Origin: Candidatus Zhuqueibacterota bacterium
GTDB taxonomy: Bacteria > Zhuqueibacterota > Zhuqueibacteria > Thermofontimicrobiales > Thermofontimicrobiaceae
Assembly (NCBI GenBank): GCA_016783825.1
Contig: JADHVV010000013.1
Span: 1 to 41,818, forward strand
Direction of reading: 5' to 3'
Length of the DNA: 41,818 nucleotides
In this document: positions 1-8,413 of the stretch, piece after piece
How positions within the stretch are numbered: the first letter of the stretch is position 1
Layout: each line of letters starts with the position of its first letter
Translations under genes and position numbers: made by a program
Notes under the pieces: model-generated
Seen by the model: the letters and a program-made list of their open reading frames with translations, nothing else
Databases searched by the model: none
What the model was told of the DNA's origin: nothing

Positions 1-507
1 ACTCCCACTGAAAAAAATATAAAAAAATCTTTTTTTCTGTGACGTGTTCGTTTCTGTGGGCTAATATGTATTTTAAATTTCAATCCTGTGATCGGTTACA
101 ATTTAATCCGTCAGGGAGTGTTTTCCGTGGCGGGCATTTTTTTTCGTAATAGTTCACCACATCAGCTACACTTTCTTTTGATTTCAGAACAAGTTGAAAA
201 TCCCGATTTATCGGGGGATTAACGATTTACGGTTTTTTAAGCATTATTGATTCTTTAAGTTCCAATTTGTCCAGCATTACTCTTTCTCAAATCAAAAATA
301 GTTAATCTTTAATCGTAAATCATTTTTTTCAAACGATTATATTAGAGTGGTAAACTATTACCTTTTTTCTAATTTTTTGTATTTTTTCCATCGTCCCGCC
401 CAACTTAGATTTATTGCTAAAACTTCCGTTGGGCAAAATATTTTTATCCCTTTTGCTGATTCTTGATAAATTATTCGTATTTGATTAAAAACGACAAAAC
501 AAATCCT
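1..507. other. Gene-free stretch before rpiB
   Basis: No credible coding frame is visible here. The stretch is AT-rich, with a short inverted repeat around 199-217 (TCCCGATTTATCGGGGGA) and a hairpin close to the rpiB start, listed separately. It may hold the rpiB promoter, but I could not fix one. Confidence 0.5.
398..434 (+). promoter_or_regulatory. Leader hairpin followed by AAAATATTTTTAT
   Basis: GCCCAAC (398-404) pairs with GTTGGGC (428-434). The 13-mer AAAATATTTTTAT follows at 435-447, about 60 nt before the rpiB ATG. The same 13-mer follows a GC-rich hairpin before the gene at 8082. It could be a leader hairpin or the terminator of an upstream transcript; the repetition is seen, the role is inferred. 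Confidence 0.35.
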
Positions 508-948
508 ATGACAATTGCAATCGCCTCAGACCATGCCGGCTACGAATTGAAGAGTAAAATCAAGTCCTACCTTGAACAACAATCTATACCTGTTGATGAC
601 TTTGGAACATTTAAAAGCGATTCGGTGGATTACCCGGATTACGGTATTCTCGCTGCCAAGGCAGTGGCTCAGGATAAAGCAGACAAAGGCATTTTGATTT
701 GCGGATCAGGAATAGGCATGTCCATCGTAGCGAATAAAGTAAATGGGATTCGTGCAGCCTTATGTGTTACTGAAGAAATGGCAGAAATGAGCCGCCGCCA
801 TAATAATGCCAATGTATTGGTTTTAGGAGGCAGAATGATAGATCATCAATTTGCTTTAAAATTAGTTGATGTTTGGTTAAATACACCATTTGATGGCGGA
901 AGGCATTTTAAAAGAGTAAACAAAATTCATCAGTTGACAGGACGATAA
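508..948 (+). CDS. rpiB: Ribose-5-phosphate isomerase B
   Basis: Stand-alone RpiB/LacAB-family isomerase of 146 residues, interconverting ribose-5-phosphate and ribulose-5-phosphate in the cytoplasmic pentose-phosphate pathway. Visible features are the N-terminal SDHAGYELK motif (His9), the catalytic Cys65 in ILICGSGIGMS, and His98 in RRHNNANVL. Length is typical of the family. I start at ATG 508, which gives the usual MTIAIASDHAG opening; an in-frame TTG at 463 would add 15 residues that the family lacks. It is a useful reference for the second RpiB domain at 21029, which has lost the catalytic Cys. Confidence 0.95.
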   Translation: MTIAIASDHAGYELKSKIKSYLEQQSIPVDDFGTFKSDSVDYPDYGILAAKAVAQDKADKGILICGSGIGMSIVANKVNGIRAALCVTEEMAEMSRRHNNANVLVLGGRMIDHQFALKLVDVWLNTPFDGGRHFKRVNKIHQLTGR

Positions 949-966
949 AAAAAATTCTAAAAAACA

Positions 967-1148
967 AATACCAAATTCCAAAACTTGTCCCGAGTCTTTT
1001 TTCGGGATAAATTCCAAATCTCAAATTCCAAAATTAGACGTTTTATGGGAATTTTTCAAACCAAAAGGACAAACGCCATCATATGCAAGTTTGGAATTTG
1101 AAGAATTGGAAATTGGAATTTATTTGGAATTTGGAGCTTGGAATTTTC
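967..1148. repeat. Family A hairpin repeat (AATTCCAAA / TTTGGAATT), copy A1
   Basis: The left arm is made of iterated AATTCCAAA-like words and the right arm of TTTGGAATTT-like words, so the RNA could fold into a long imperfect hairpin. An inner hairpin, CTTGTCCCGA...TCGGGATAA, is shared with copies at 28005 and 30177. It fills most of the rpiB-glyA gap. Confidence 0.85.
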
Positions 1149-1197
1149 GTATTTGAACTACATTCTTTACAGAATCACCTTTTTCAAAGGATAAAAA

Positions 1198-2490
1198 ATG
1201 TCATTCTTAAAAAACGCTGATCCTGAAATTTATAAATCGATAAACGATGAAATTTCCCGGCAAAACAACCTGTTAGAATTGATCGCATCGGAAAATTTTG
1301 TGAGCGTAGCTGTGCTGGAAGCCATGGGACAGGTTATGACCAATAAATACGCCGAAGGTTACCCGGGGAAACGTTATTACGGTGGGTGTGTTTATGTTGA
1401 TGTTGCGGAAGATTTAGCGCGAGAAAGGGCTAAAAAACTTTTTAATGCGGAACACGTCAATGTACAGCCTCACTCCGGTTCCCAGGCAAATATTGCTGCT
1501 TATTTCACCTTTGCAAAACCAGGCGACACAGTGCTGGGAATGAACCTTGATCATGGTGGTCATTTAACTCATGGCAGCCCGGTTAATTTTTCAGGCAGAC
1601 TTTTTAGAATTGTCTCTTATGGTGTGGACAAAGAGACCGGCTACATTGATATGAACCAGGTTGAAGACATCACAAATAAAGAGAAACCACGACTGATCAT
1701 TACCGGCGCCAGCGCTTATCCCCGCGAAATAGATTACAAAGCCTTTCGTGAAATTGCTGACAAAGTCGGGGCTAAACTTGTAGCCGACATTGCCCATCCG
1801 GCAGGATTAATCGCTGCTGGTTTGATAAAAAGCCCAATCCTCCACTGTCACCTGGTTACTACCACAACGCACAAGACGCTTCGGGGACCTCGCGGCGGCA
1901 TGATTCTCATTGGCAAAGATGAAGAAAACGATATGGGCATCACAACACCTAAAGGCAAAGTAAAATCAGTTGGACAAATTGTGGATTCCAATGTGTTTCC
2001 CGGTTTTCAGGGAGGACCTTTAATGCACGTAATAGCTGCCAAAGCGGTTGCATTTAAAGAAGCTCTTGAACCTGCGTTCAAAGATTATTCCATTCAGGTT
2101 ATTAAAAATGCTCAAGCGCTTGCTAAAAAACTTGTGGATTTAGATTACAATTTAACATCAAACGGAACTGATACGCATGTGATGTTAATAGATTTAAGAA
2201 ATAAGGGACTCACCGGTAAAAAAGCCGAAAGAGCATTAGAAGAAGCCGGAATTACAGTTAATAAAAATATGGTTCCGTTTGATGATCAAAGTCCATTTAC
2301 AACGAGTGGTATCCGGATCGGCACACCTGCACTAACAACACGGGGGATGCAAGAAACAGAAATGGAAGTAATTGGAGATTTAATCGACCAGGTTATAATG
2401 AATATTGGTATTGATTCAGTTTATAAAAAAGTACGTTCCAGCATTTATGAATTGTGCCAGCGATTTCCTCTCTATCAATTACCTGCTTAA
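1198..2490 (+). CDS. glyA: Serine hydroxymethyltransferase
   Basis: PLP-dependent SHMT of 430 residues, converting serine plus tetrahydrofolate to glycine plus 5,10-methylene-THF in one-carbon metabolism. It shows the family signatures [13 protein letters not shown] near residue 50, HGGHLTHG, the [10 protein letters not shown] segment, and the PLP-lysine motif [14 protein letters not shown] near residue 230. Length is close to the family norm. ATG 1198 is preceded by AAAGGATAAAAA, a good ribosome site. nrdR follows after 14 nt, so the two are probably co-transcribed. Confidence 0.97.
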   Translation: MSFLKNADPEIYKSINDEISRQNNLLELIASENFVSVAVLEAMGQVMTNKYAEGYPGKRYYGGCVYVDVAEDLARERAKKLFNAEHVNVQPHSGSQANIAAYFTFAKPGDTVLGMNLDHGGHLTHGSPVNFSGRLFRIVSYGVDKETGYIDMNQVEDITNKEKPRLIITGASAYPREIDYKAFREIADKVGAKLVADIAHPAGLIAAGLIKSPILHCHLVTTTTHKTLRGPRGGMILIGKDEENDMGITTPKGKVKSVGQIVDSNVFPGFQGGPLMHVIAAKAVAFKEALEPAFKDYSIQVIKNAQALAKKLVDLDYNLTSNGTDTHVMLIDLRNKGLTGKKAERALEEAGITVNKNMVPFDDQSPFTTSGIRIGTPALTTRGMQETEMEVIGDLIDQVIMNIGIDSVYKKVRSSIYELCQRFPLYQLPA

Positions 2491-2504
2491 AAAAGGGAGC
2501 AAAA

Positions 2505-2951
2505 ATGCGTTGTCCATTTTGTGGATTCACCCAAAGCAAGGTTGTAGATTCACGTTCAAAAAGTGAAGGCAGAGTTATTCGCAGAAGAAGAGAATGCCTT
2601 TCTTGTTTGAGAAGATTTACAACAAAAGAATATATTGAAGAATCGCCAATATTGGTTATAAAATCCGATTTACGGAGAGAGGCTTTCAATCGAAAAAAAC
2701 TCAAACAAGGAATAATGCGATCCTGTGCCAAACGACCGGTCTCAGTGGAGCAAATTGACGCTGTTGTCGGACAAATTGAGAACAACCTGAAAGACAGGTC
2801 AGTTGACGAAGTGCCATCAAAGGATATTGGATCAATGGTAATGAAACTACTCAAACAGCTTGATCATATTGCCTATGTCAGGTTCGCATCTGTTTACAGA
2901 AATTTTCAAGATAAGGAAGAGTTTCTTGCTGAATTGCAGGATTTGAATTAG
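2505..2951 (+). CDS. nrdR: Transcriptional repressor NrdR
   Basis: Zn-ribbon/ATP-cone repressor of ribonucleotide reductase genes, 148 residues. The N-terminus MRCPFC, followed by RRRRECLSCLRRFTTKE, gives the four zinc-binding cysteines, and the ATP-cone follows (VIKSDLRREAFNRKKL). I choose ATG 2505, preceded by AAAGGGAGC, because the family begins exactly at MRCPFC; an upstream in-frame start at 2454 would lie inside glyA. No NrdR box was sought or found near a reductase gene, as none is in the window. Confidence 0.96.
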   Translation: MRCPFCGFTQSKVVDSRSKSEGRVIRRRRECLSCLRRFTTKEYIEESPILVIKSDLRREAFNRKKLKQGIMRSCAKRPVSVEQIDAVVGQIENNLKDRSVDEVPSKDIGSMVMKLLKQLDHIAYVRFASVYRNFQDKEEFLAELQDLN

Positions 2952-2998
2952 TCTTTAATATTAAACGACTCTATTTAACGAATTATTGTTGAGGAAAA

Positions 2999-4336
2999 AT
3001 GAACCTGAGAAAACTTACATTCAAAGGCGGTGTTCATCCACCTGAATTTAAAGAATTTGCTGAGAAAAAATCAATAGAAATACTACCTTTACCTGAGTCT
3101 GTCGTGATACCTGTACAGCAACATATCGGGGCGCCTGCTGAACCTGTTGTTGAAGTCGGTGATGAAGTGAAAGTTGGTGATGTTGTTTGCGAAGCAAAAG
3201 GATTTGTATCTGTGCCATCACATGCTTCGGTTTCCGGTAAAGTTATTAAGATTGAGAAACGACCGCATCCCGTGGGCGGAAAAGTATTGTCCATCGTTAT
3301 TGAAAGCGATGGAGAGGATCAGAAATCATCATCAATTACTCCGAATGAAAACTATTTTGATCTTGATATTGAAGAAATGAAAAAGAATATTTCAGCCGCC
3401 GGGTTAGCTGGAATGGGTGGCGCGGCGTTTCCCAGCCATGTAAAGTTGTCCCCTCCTGCTGATAAAAAAATTGACACCTTTATTCTCAATGGCGCCGAGT
3501 GTGAGCCATATTTAACTGCGGATCATCGTTTAATGCTGGAACACCCAAAAGAAATTATCGAGGGTGTTCAACTGGTCATGAAAATATTGGGTTGTAAAAA
3601 TGGTTATATCGCCATTGAAAAAAACAAACCTGATGCAATAAGTTTGATGAAGAAATCAGTTCAGGAAACCGGTGCAAATTTGAAAGTGGTTGGGTTAAAT
3701 GTGAAATACCCACAGGGCGCTGAAAAACAACTAATCAAAGCAATTACCAACCGGGAGATACCCGCAGGTGGTCTTCCCATGGATGTCGCCTGCCTGGTGC
3801 ACAATGTGGGAACTGCATTGGGGATCTATGAAGCTGTTTCAACCAACAAACCGCTTTATGAACGGGTGGTTACTGTTACCGGCAAAGGAATAAAAGAGCA
3901 AAAAAATGTTCTTGCTCGTATCGGCACACCATTTCAAAATTTGATTGACTTCTGCGGTGGATTGACAGAAAATGCTGTTAAAATTGTCAATGGCGGACCA
4001 ATGATGGGGATCGCTCAATTTTCACTTGAAGTACCGGTAACAAAAGGAACTTCAGGCATTTTAGCTTTAACAGAAAAGGAAACACAAGCAAGAACACCAG
4101 GACCATGTATCAGTTGCTGCCACTGTGTTGATGTTTGCCCGATGAAACTGATGCCCAATGACCTGGCTAAATTTATTGAATATGAAAGATACGATGAGGC
4201 TCACAAATTGGGCGTGCTCGATTGTATCGAATGTGGATCGTGTTCTTTTATATGTCCTTCAAAGATACGACATGTACATTTGTTCAAATATGGTAAGTTA
4301 GAAGTGAGCAAAATGTTAAAAGCACAAAATAGCTAA
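2999..4336 (+). CDS. rnfC: Rnf complex subunit C (NADH-binding, Fe-S)
   Basis: Peripheral subunit of the ion-translocating ferredoxin:NAD+ oxidoreductase, 445 residues. It has the N-terminal GGVHPPEFKE segment, a nucleotide-binding glycine-rich stretch (GLAGMGGAAFPSHVKL, near residue 135), NGAECEPYLTADHR, and two C-terminal [4Fe-4S] motifs, CISCCHCVDVCP and CIECGSCSFICP. The usual Gly after the second Cys of the first cluster is Cys here. The ribosome site is GAGG before ATG 2999. It leads an rnfCDGEA set; rnfB, the usual ferredoxin-facing subunit gene, is not adjacent. Confidence 0.96.
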   Translation: MNLRKLTFKGGVHPPEFKEFAEKKSIEILPLPESVVIPVQQHIGAPAEPVVEVGDEVKVGDVVCEAKGFVSVPSHASVSGKVIKIEKRPHPVGGKVLSIVIESDGEDQKSSSITPNENYFDLDIEEMKKNISAAGLAGMGGAAFPSHVKLSPPADKKIDTFILNGAECEPYLTADHRLMLEHPKEIIEGVQLVMKILGCKNGYIAIEKNKPDAISLMKKSVQETGANLKVVGLNVKYPQGAEKQLIKAITNREIPAGGLPMDVACLVHNVGTALGIYEAVSTNKPLYERVVTVTGKGIKEQKNVLARIGTPFQNLIDFCGGLTENAVKIVNGGPMMGIAQFSLEVPVTKGTSGILALTEKETQARTPGPCISCCHCVDVCPMKLMPNDLAKFIEYERYDEAHKLGVLDCIECGSCSFICPSKIRHVHLFKYGKLEVSKMLKAQNS

Positions 4337-4358
4337 TACAACCTTACCCTAAAAAACA

Positions 4359-4423
4359 AACCGCGAATTACGCTAATTTCGCGAATTCATTTTTCTATTA
4401 GCGTAATTCGCGAAATAGCGGTT
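4359..4423. repeat. Family H inverted repeat (CGCGAATTACGCTAA)
   Basis: AACCGCGAATTACGCTAA (4359-4376) pairs with TTAGCGTAATTCGCG...GCGGTT (4398-4423), with an internal CGCGAA word repeated. This perfect-to-near-perfect hairpin sits between rnfC and rnfD and could affect their relative expression. There is no T-run directly after it. Confidence 0.8.
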
Positions 4424-4461
4424 AAAATTATTTCAATATAAAGATTAAGGTAATTCACATT

Positions 4462-5550
4462 ATGGAAAAAAACTTTCTGGTATCAGCTTCTCCTCATATA
4501 ACGCATAAAGATACTATCCCCCGCATCATGTACAGTGTGGTTATTTCATTAATACCAGCCATCGCCGGAAGTGTCTATTTTTTTGGCGTTAGAGCTGTTT
4601 GGATTTTATTGTTTGCTATTCTATCGGCTGTCGCAACAGAAGCGCTAATACAATTCCTGATGAAAAAGCCGATAACAGTTAAAGACGGAAGCGCCATTGT
4701 AACCGGTATTTTATTAGGCTTCAATGTACCTGCTGCTGTGCCTTGGTGGATTCCGGTTATTGGCTCCGCCTTTGCAATTGCAGTTGGGAAAATACCATTT
4801 GGCGGACTGGGCTACAATCCTATGAACCCGGCGTTGTTAGGGAGAGCGTTTTTATTAGCTTCCTGGCCCACACGAATGACAATTTTCAAAACAGAGCCCA
4901 CAGGCGGCACTTTGTCCGGTATCGACGCTGCTGCCATAAATGAATATGGATTAGATTCGATTACCTCAGCAACTCCCCTCAATGTTTTCAAAACACAAAA
5001 GGGTATCATATCCGACTGGAATGAACTTGTTAAAAGTGGATTAGAGGATCCAATATTACAGGAAAAAGCAGCCCAGGCGAACAATGCCATTACTCAATTA
5101 TATGATTCATCGAGCAACCTGCTTTGGGGAAATGTTGGTGGTGTAATTGGTGAAACATCGGCTGCGCTTCTTTTGATTGGCGCTGTTTATCTCATTTATA
5201 AACGATACATCGGATTACGAATACCACTCAGCTACATGGGAACGGTAGCGCTGTTATCCTGGATTTTTGGCGGGACAGAAGGATTTTTTAGCGGCGATCC
5301 AATTTTTCATATTTTAGCTGGTGGTTTAATTTTAGGTGCTTTTTATATGGCAACTGATATGGTTACCTCACCGGTTACTTCAAAAGGCAGGTATTATTTT
5401 GGCATTGGCTGCGGTATTTTTACAGTGCTCATTCGACTGGTTGGCGGCTACCCGGAGGGTGTCTCCTATTCGATTTTATTAATGAATTTAGCGGTACCGC
5501 TACTTGACCGGTACACAAAACCAAAAACATTCGGAGTAAAAAAGAAATGA
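4462..5550 (+). CDS. rnfD: Rnf complex membrane subunit D
   Basis: Integral membrane flavoprotein of the NqrB/RnfD family, 362 residues with many hydrophobic helices. The covalent-FMN threonine lies in SITSATPLNVFKTQKG, near residue 175, which matches the family SGATPL site. GYNPMNPALLGRAFLLASWP and the C-terminal DMVTSPVTSKG segment are also typical. Its TGA overlaps the rnfG ATG (ATGA), implying translational coupling. Confidence 0.96.
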   Translation: MEKNFLVSASPHITHKDTIPRIMYSVVISLIPAIAGSVYFFGVRAVWILLFAILSAVATEALIQFLMKKPITVKDGSAIVTGILLGFNVPAAVPWWIPVIGSAFAIAVGKIPFGGLGYNPMNPALLGRAFLLASWPTRMTIFKTEPTGGTLSGIDAAAINEYGLDSITSATPLNVFKTQKGIISDWNELVKSGLEDPILQEKAAQANNAITQLYDSSSNLLWGNVGGVIGETSAALLLIGAVYLIYKRYIGLRIPLSYMGTVALLSWIFGGTEGFFSGDPIFHILAGGLILGAFYMATDMVTSPVTSKGRYYFGIGCGIFTVLIRLVGGYPEGVSYSILLMNLAVPLLDRYTKPKTFGVKKK

Positions 5551-6128
5551 AAGATATTCTTAAATTAGGCGGAATTTTATTATTAGTGACAGCAATTGCC
5601 GGCGCTGCTCTTTCCATGGTGAATGCAATTACTAAGCCAAGAATTGAGGAGCAGAAAAGATTGGTCACTCAGCGCGCCTTGACTACGGCTTTACCCAAAG
5701 CTAACCCCGAAGCCATTGTACCTGTTACTGAAAACGAATCTGTCAGCCATTATATTGGTTATCAAACAACAGAAAAACAAAATATTGCCGGTTATGCTTT
5801 TGTGGCAAAAGGAGCGGGTTATTCCAGTATAATTGAAACAATGGTTGGCGTTGATACTACAGGAACTGTCATGGGCATCAAGATCATGCAGCAAGTTGAA
5901 ACGCCCGGTTTAGGAACCAAAATTGAAGAAGTCCGTTATGGAGAATCTTCCTCCTGGTTTCAAGATCAGTTTCTCAACCGCATAGCAGATGGATTGATAG
6001 TGGATAAAGATGGTGGTGATATTATCAGCGTTACCGGCGCTACCATTTCTTGCCGGGCAGTTGCAAACTCTATTAAAAAAGGTATGGGTGAATTGGAAGA
6101 GAGGTTGGGAGGGTTTAAAGTTAATTAA
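5547..6128 (+). CDS. rnfG: Rnf complex subunit G (FMN-binding)
   Basis: Single-helix-anchored periplasmic FMN subunit of 193 residues. An N-terminal transmembrane helix (residues 5-27) is followed by an FMN-binding domain with the covalent-FMN threonine in SVTGATISC, near residue 168, and the conserved ETPGLG segment. It starts by a 4-nt overlap with rnfD. Confidence 0.95.
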   Translation: MKDILKLGGILLLVTAIAGAALSMVNAITKPRIEEQKRLVTQRALTTALPKANPEAIVPVTENESVSHYIGYQTTEKQNIAGYAFVAKGAGYSSIIETMVGVDTTGTVMGIKIMQQVETPGLGTKIEEVRYGESSSWFQDQFLNRIADGLIVDKDGGDIISVTGATISCRAVANSIKKGMGELEERLGGFKVN

Positions 6129-6141
6129 AGTTGTAACTGTA

Positions 6142-6244
6142 TAGGCTAAGGCTAAGGCTGAGGCAAAGGCGAAGGAAGAAAAGAAAATCCTTATTCCTTC
6201 TTATACCTTACTTCGCCTCTGCCTTCGCCTCAGCCTTTTCGTTA
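6142..6244. repeat. Family B hairpin repeat (AAGGCTGAGGCGAAGG), copy B1
   Basis: The left arm iterates GGCTAAGGCTAAGGCTGAGG-like words. The right arm, CTTCGCCTCTGCC...CCTCAGCC, is its imperfect complement. It lies between rnfG and rnfE. A second copy is at 41701-41818. Confidence 0.85.
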
Positions 6245-6308
6245 TATGAATCAATTGTTCTGTTTAAAAAACTAATAAAACTTATTTATCAGATTTCAAG
6301 GAATAAAA

Positions 6309-6908
6309 ATGTCATTATCAAACGAATTCTCAAAAGGTTTTTATAAAGAAAACCCGGTATTTAAATTAGCCCTGGGATTATGTCCTACATTGGCAGTCTC
6401 AAATTCTGTGCAAAACGCCATCGGAATGGGAGCCGCTGCCACGTTTGTGCTTTTGTGCTCAAACGTTATTATTTCAATGATCAGAAAAGGTGTGCCCAAG
6501 AAAATCCGAATTCCTATTTATATTGTTGTCATTGCCACTTTTGTTACCATCGTAGATTTGGTTATGGCTGGATTTGCGCCTGCACTGCACAAATCATTAG
6601 GAATATTTGTACCGCTGATTGTTGTGAATTGTGTTATTCTTGGCAGAGCTGAAGCTTATGCCGGCAAAAACTCTGTTCTCTACTCTTTTATCGATGGTTT
6701 AGGCATGGGCATTGGTTTCACATTTGCGCTCGCAATAATAGCAGTCGTAAGAGAGCTATTGGGTGATGGCAAACTATGGGGCATTCCCATGTTTGGTTCA
6801 GGATTTGAACCGGTACTGCTCCTTATTTTACCGCCGGGTGCGTTTTTAACTCTGGGTATGTTTCTCGGATTATTTAATTGGCTGGATACGAAACGAAGTG
6901 CAGCATGA
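6309..6908 (+). CDS. rnfE: Rnf complex membrane subunit E
   Basis: NqrD/RnfE-type integral membrane subunit, 199 residues and about six helices. Family signatures are NPVFKLALGLCPTLAVS at the N-terminus and HKSLGIFVPLIVVNCVILGRAE in the middle. AAGGA precedes ATG 6309. It pairs with RnfA as an inverted-topology membrane partner. A family B repeat upstream and a family C repeat downstream separate it from its operon neighbours. Confidence 0.96.
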   Translation: MSLSNEFSKGFYKENPVFKLALGLCPTLAVSNSVQNAIGMGAAATFVLLCSNVIISMIRKGVPKKIRIPIYIVVIATFVTIVDLVMAGFAPALHKSLGIFVPLIVVNCVILGRAEAYAGKNSVLYSFIDGLGMGIGFTFALAIIAVVRELLGDGKLWGIPMFGSGFEPVLLLILPPGAFLTLGMFLGLFNWLDTKRSAA

Positions 6909-7013
6909 AAGTAGCAATAGCAGTGGCAGTTTGATTCTTTTCCTGCTACTGCCTGTACAGTTGCCTTATTTTTTTTAGGAAATATAGACTGTACAACTGC
7001 CTCTGCCACTTTG
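6909..7013. repeat. Family C repeat, copy C1
   Basis: About 105 bp, with arms rich in AGCAGTGGCAGT / CTGCTACTGCC words and a distinctive core TGTACAGTTGCCTTATTTTT...AATATAGACTGTACA. Its reverse complement matches copy C2 at 7798-7904, so the two lie in opposite orientation around rnfA. Confidence 0.85.
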
Positions 7014-7081
7014 AATGTTTATTACGACTGAAATTAATAAAATAAAAATTATGATTATTTTCCATTCGGAGGAAAAATCAA

Positions 7082-7714
7082 ATGGAATTCAATGAACTGT
7101 TAATAATCGCTGTTTCAGCAATATTTATAAATAACTTTGTGTTAACACGATTTCTGGGAATTTGTCCTTATATTGGTGTGTCAAAAAACATGGACTCCGC
7201 TGTTGGGATGGGATTTGCAGTCATATTTGTCATGACACTGGCTTCAATGGTAACCTGGCTCATTAATGCTTTCATGTTAAAACCAACAACGTCAAACATT
7301 TTTTATATTATTTTTAACGCAGAAGCGCCGCCGGATTTGACTTATTTAAAAACGATAGCCTTTATTCTTGTCATCGCATCGCTGGTTCAATTTGTTGAAA
7401 TGGTCGTTCAAAAAGTCAGCCCGGCGCTTTATAAATCATTGGGAATATTTCTTCCTCTCATCACCACAAACTGTGCCATTCTCGGTGTTGCACTATTGAA
7501 TCTTGATAATGATTACAATTTTATTGCCAGCATCGTGCATGGATTAGCTGCGGGGGTTGGTTTTACTTTAGCGCTGGTACTAATGGCTGGTATTCGGGAG
7601 AAATTAGAAATGGCGCCCATTCCCAAAGCGCTGCAAGGGATACCCATCGCCTTTCTCATGGCTGGATTGATGTCCATTGCGTTTTTAGGATTTTCAGGAC
7701 TTAAGATACAATAG
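7082..7714 (+). CDS. rnfA: Rnf complex membrane subunit A
   Basis: NqrE/RnfA-type integral membrane subunit, 210 residues and six predicted helices. Typical motifs are FINNFVLTRFLGICPYIGVS, YKSLGIFLPLITTNCAILGVAL and the glycine-rich HGLAAGVGFTLAL segment. A strong GGAGG precedes ATG 7082. It is the last rnf gene; no rnfB follows. Confidence 0.96.
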   Translation: MEFNELLIIAVSAIFINNFVLTRFLGICPYIGVSKNMDSAVGMGFAVIFVMTLASMVTWLINAFMLKPTTSNIFYIIFNAEAPPDLTYLKTIAFILVIASLVQFVEMVVQKVSPALYKSLGIFLPLITTNCAILGVALLNLDNDYNFIASIVHGLAAGVGFTLALVLMAGIREKLEMAPIPKALQGIPIAFLMAGLMSIAFLGFSGLKIQ

Positions 7715-7797
7715 CCGTTGTTCACCTGTTAAGGTTTATTTTATAACATCGCAAAAGCGTTTTTTCTAACACGAATTCTATGTTTTAAATAAAAGCG

Positions 7798-7904
7798 ACA
7801 GTGGCACAGTCTATATTGCATAATAAAAATAAGGTAACTGTACAGGTAGCACAACAAATTTTGCTCTGAAACGACTGCTACTGCCGCTGCTACTGCTACT
7901 TTTC
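7798..7904. repeat. Family C repeat, copy C2 (inverted relative to C1)
   Basis: The core ACAGTCTATATT...AATAAGGTAACTGTACAGG corresponds to the reverse complement of C1. One end has CTACTGCCGCTGCTACTGCT words. Confidence 0.85.
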
Positions 7905-7952
7905 AATTTCAGATTTAACGCCTCTCAATTTTTTTGTCATACAAATTTCTTC

Positions 7953-7981
7953 TTGACTTTACCCCTAAAATTTGCTATTTT
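7953..7981 (+). promoter_or_regulatory. Sigma70-like promoter for the gene at 8082
   Basis: TTGACT (7953-7958), a 17-nt spacer, then TATTTT (7976-7981). It lies about 100 nt before the ATG, with a hairpin (TCCCGC 8015-8020 / GCGGGA 8046-8051) in the leader. Predicted only. Confidence 0.5.
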
Positions 7982-8014
7982 AAAATGATACAGCCCTTTT
8001 CTTTTTCCTATCTA

Positions 8015-8051
8015 TCCCGCATTATTCACCAGATTTTTAAAGGCAGCGGGA
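8015..8051 (+). promoter_or_regulatory. Leader hairpin followed by AAAATATTTTTAT
   Basis: A TCCCGC/GCGGGA stem, then AAAATATTTTTAT at 8057-8069, the same 13-mer seen after the rpiB leader hairpin (435-447). The gene starts at 8082. Confidence 0.35.
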
Positions 8052-8081
8052 TTTGTAAAATATTTTTATTCTGGAGTTTAT

Positions 8082-8384
8082 ATGATACCTGCCATCCCCA
8101 CATTTGATAAATTATCCTACGTTAAAAAACTTATAGCAGTGGGTTTCACCGACCAACAGGCTGAAGTTCAAGCTGCAGCATTAGCAGAAATTGTAAATGA
8201 ACGGCTTAAAGCAAAGCAGAATTTGAATATTTTGGAGGCAACTTTAAAAAAAGAGTTGAAAGAATTAGAAATTGCCTCTCAAAAAGACATAAAAAATATG
8301 GAAGCCGTTCAAAAACAAGACTTGAAAAATATGGAAATGGCTGCTCAAAAAGATATTAAAAATTTGGAATTGACAACCCAATAG
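8082..8384 (+). CDS. Coiled-coil protein, DUF1640-like
   Basis: 100-residue soluble protein. Residues 1-40 (TFDKLSYVKKLIAVGFTDQQA) resemble the head of DUF1640/CCDC90-type coiled-coil proteins. Residues 45-98 form a heptad-rich, highly charged helix with tandem KDIKNME/KQDLKNME repeats. No enzyme motif is present. GGAG precedes the ATG at about 8 nt. It is followed after 29 nt by a retropepsin-like gene, a likely partner. Function is unknown; the family call rests on the head segment. Confidence 0.7.
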   Translation: MIPAIPTFDKLSYVKKLIAVGFTDQQAEVQAAALAEIVNERLKAKQNLNILEATLKKELKELEIASQKDIKNMEAVQKQDLKNMEMAAQKDIKNLELTTQ

Positions 8385-8413
8385 CGCTTTAACACTTCAT
8401 TAAGGAATAAATA

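Larger units (their letters stand above)
7715..8081. other. Gene-free stretch after rnfA
   Basis: It holds family C repeat copy C2, a sigma70-like promoter (7953-7981) and a leader hairpin (8015-8051). No coding frame is seen. Confidence 0.7.

Noticed and set aside
2393-2854. 153-codon frame antisense to nrdR and the glyA end
   Set aside because: It lies wholly opposite two well-conserved genes, shows no family motif, and its sequence is the complement of coding DNA.
2505-2951. Cys-rich small protein before rnfC considered as RnfB
   Set aside because: It is NrdR: a zinc ribbon plus ATP-cone, with no membrane helix or ferredoxin motifs.
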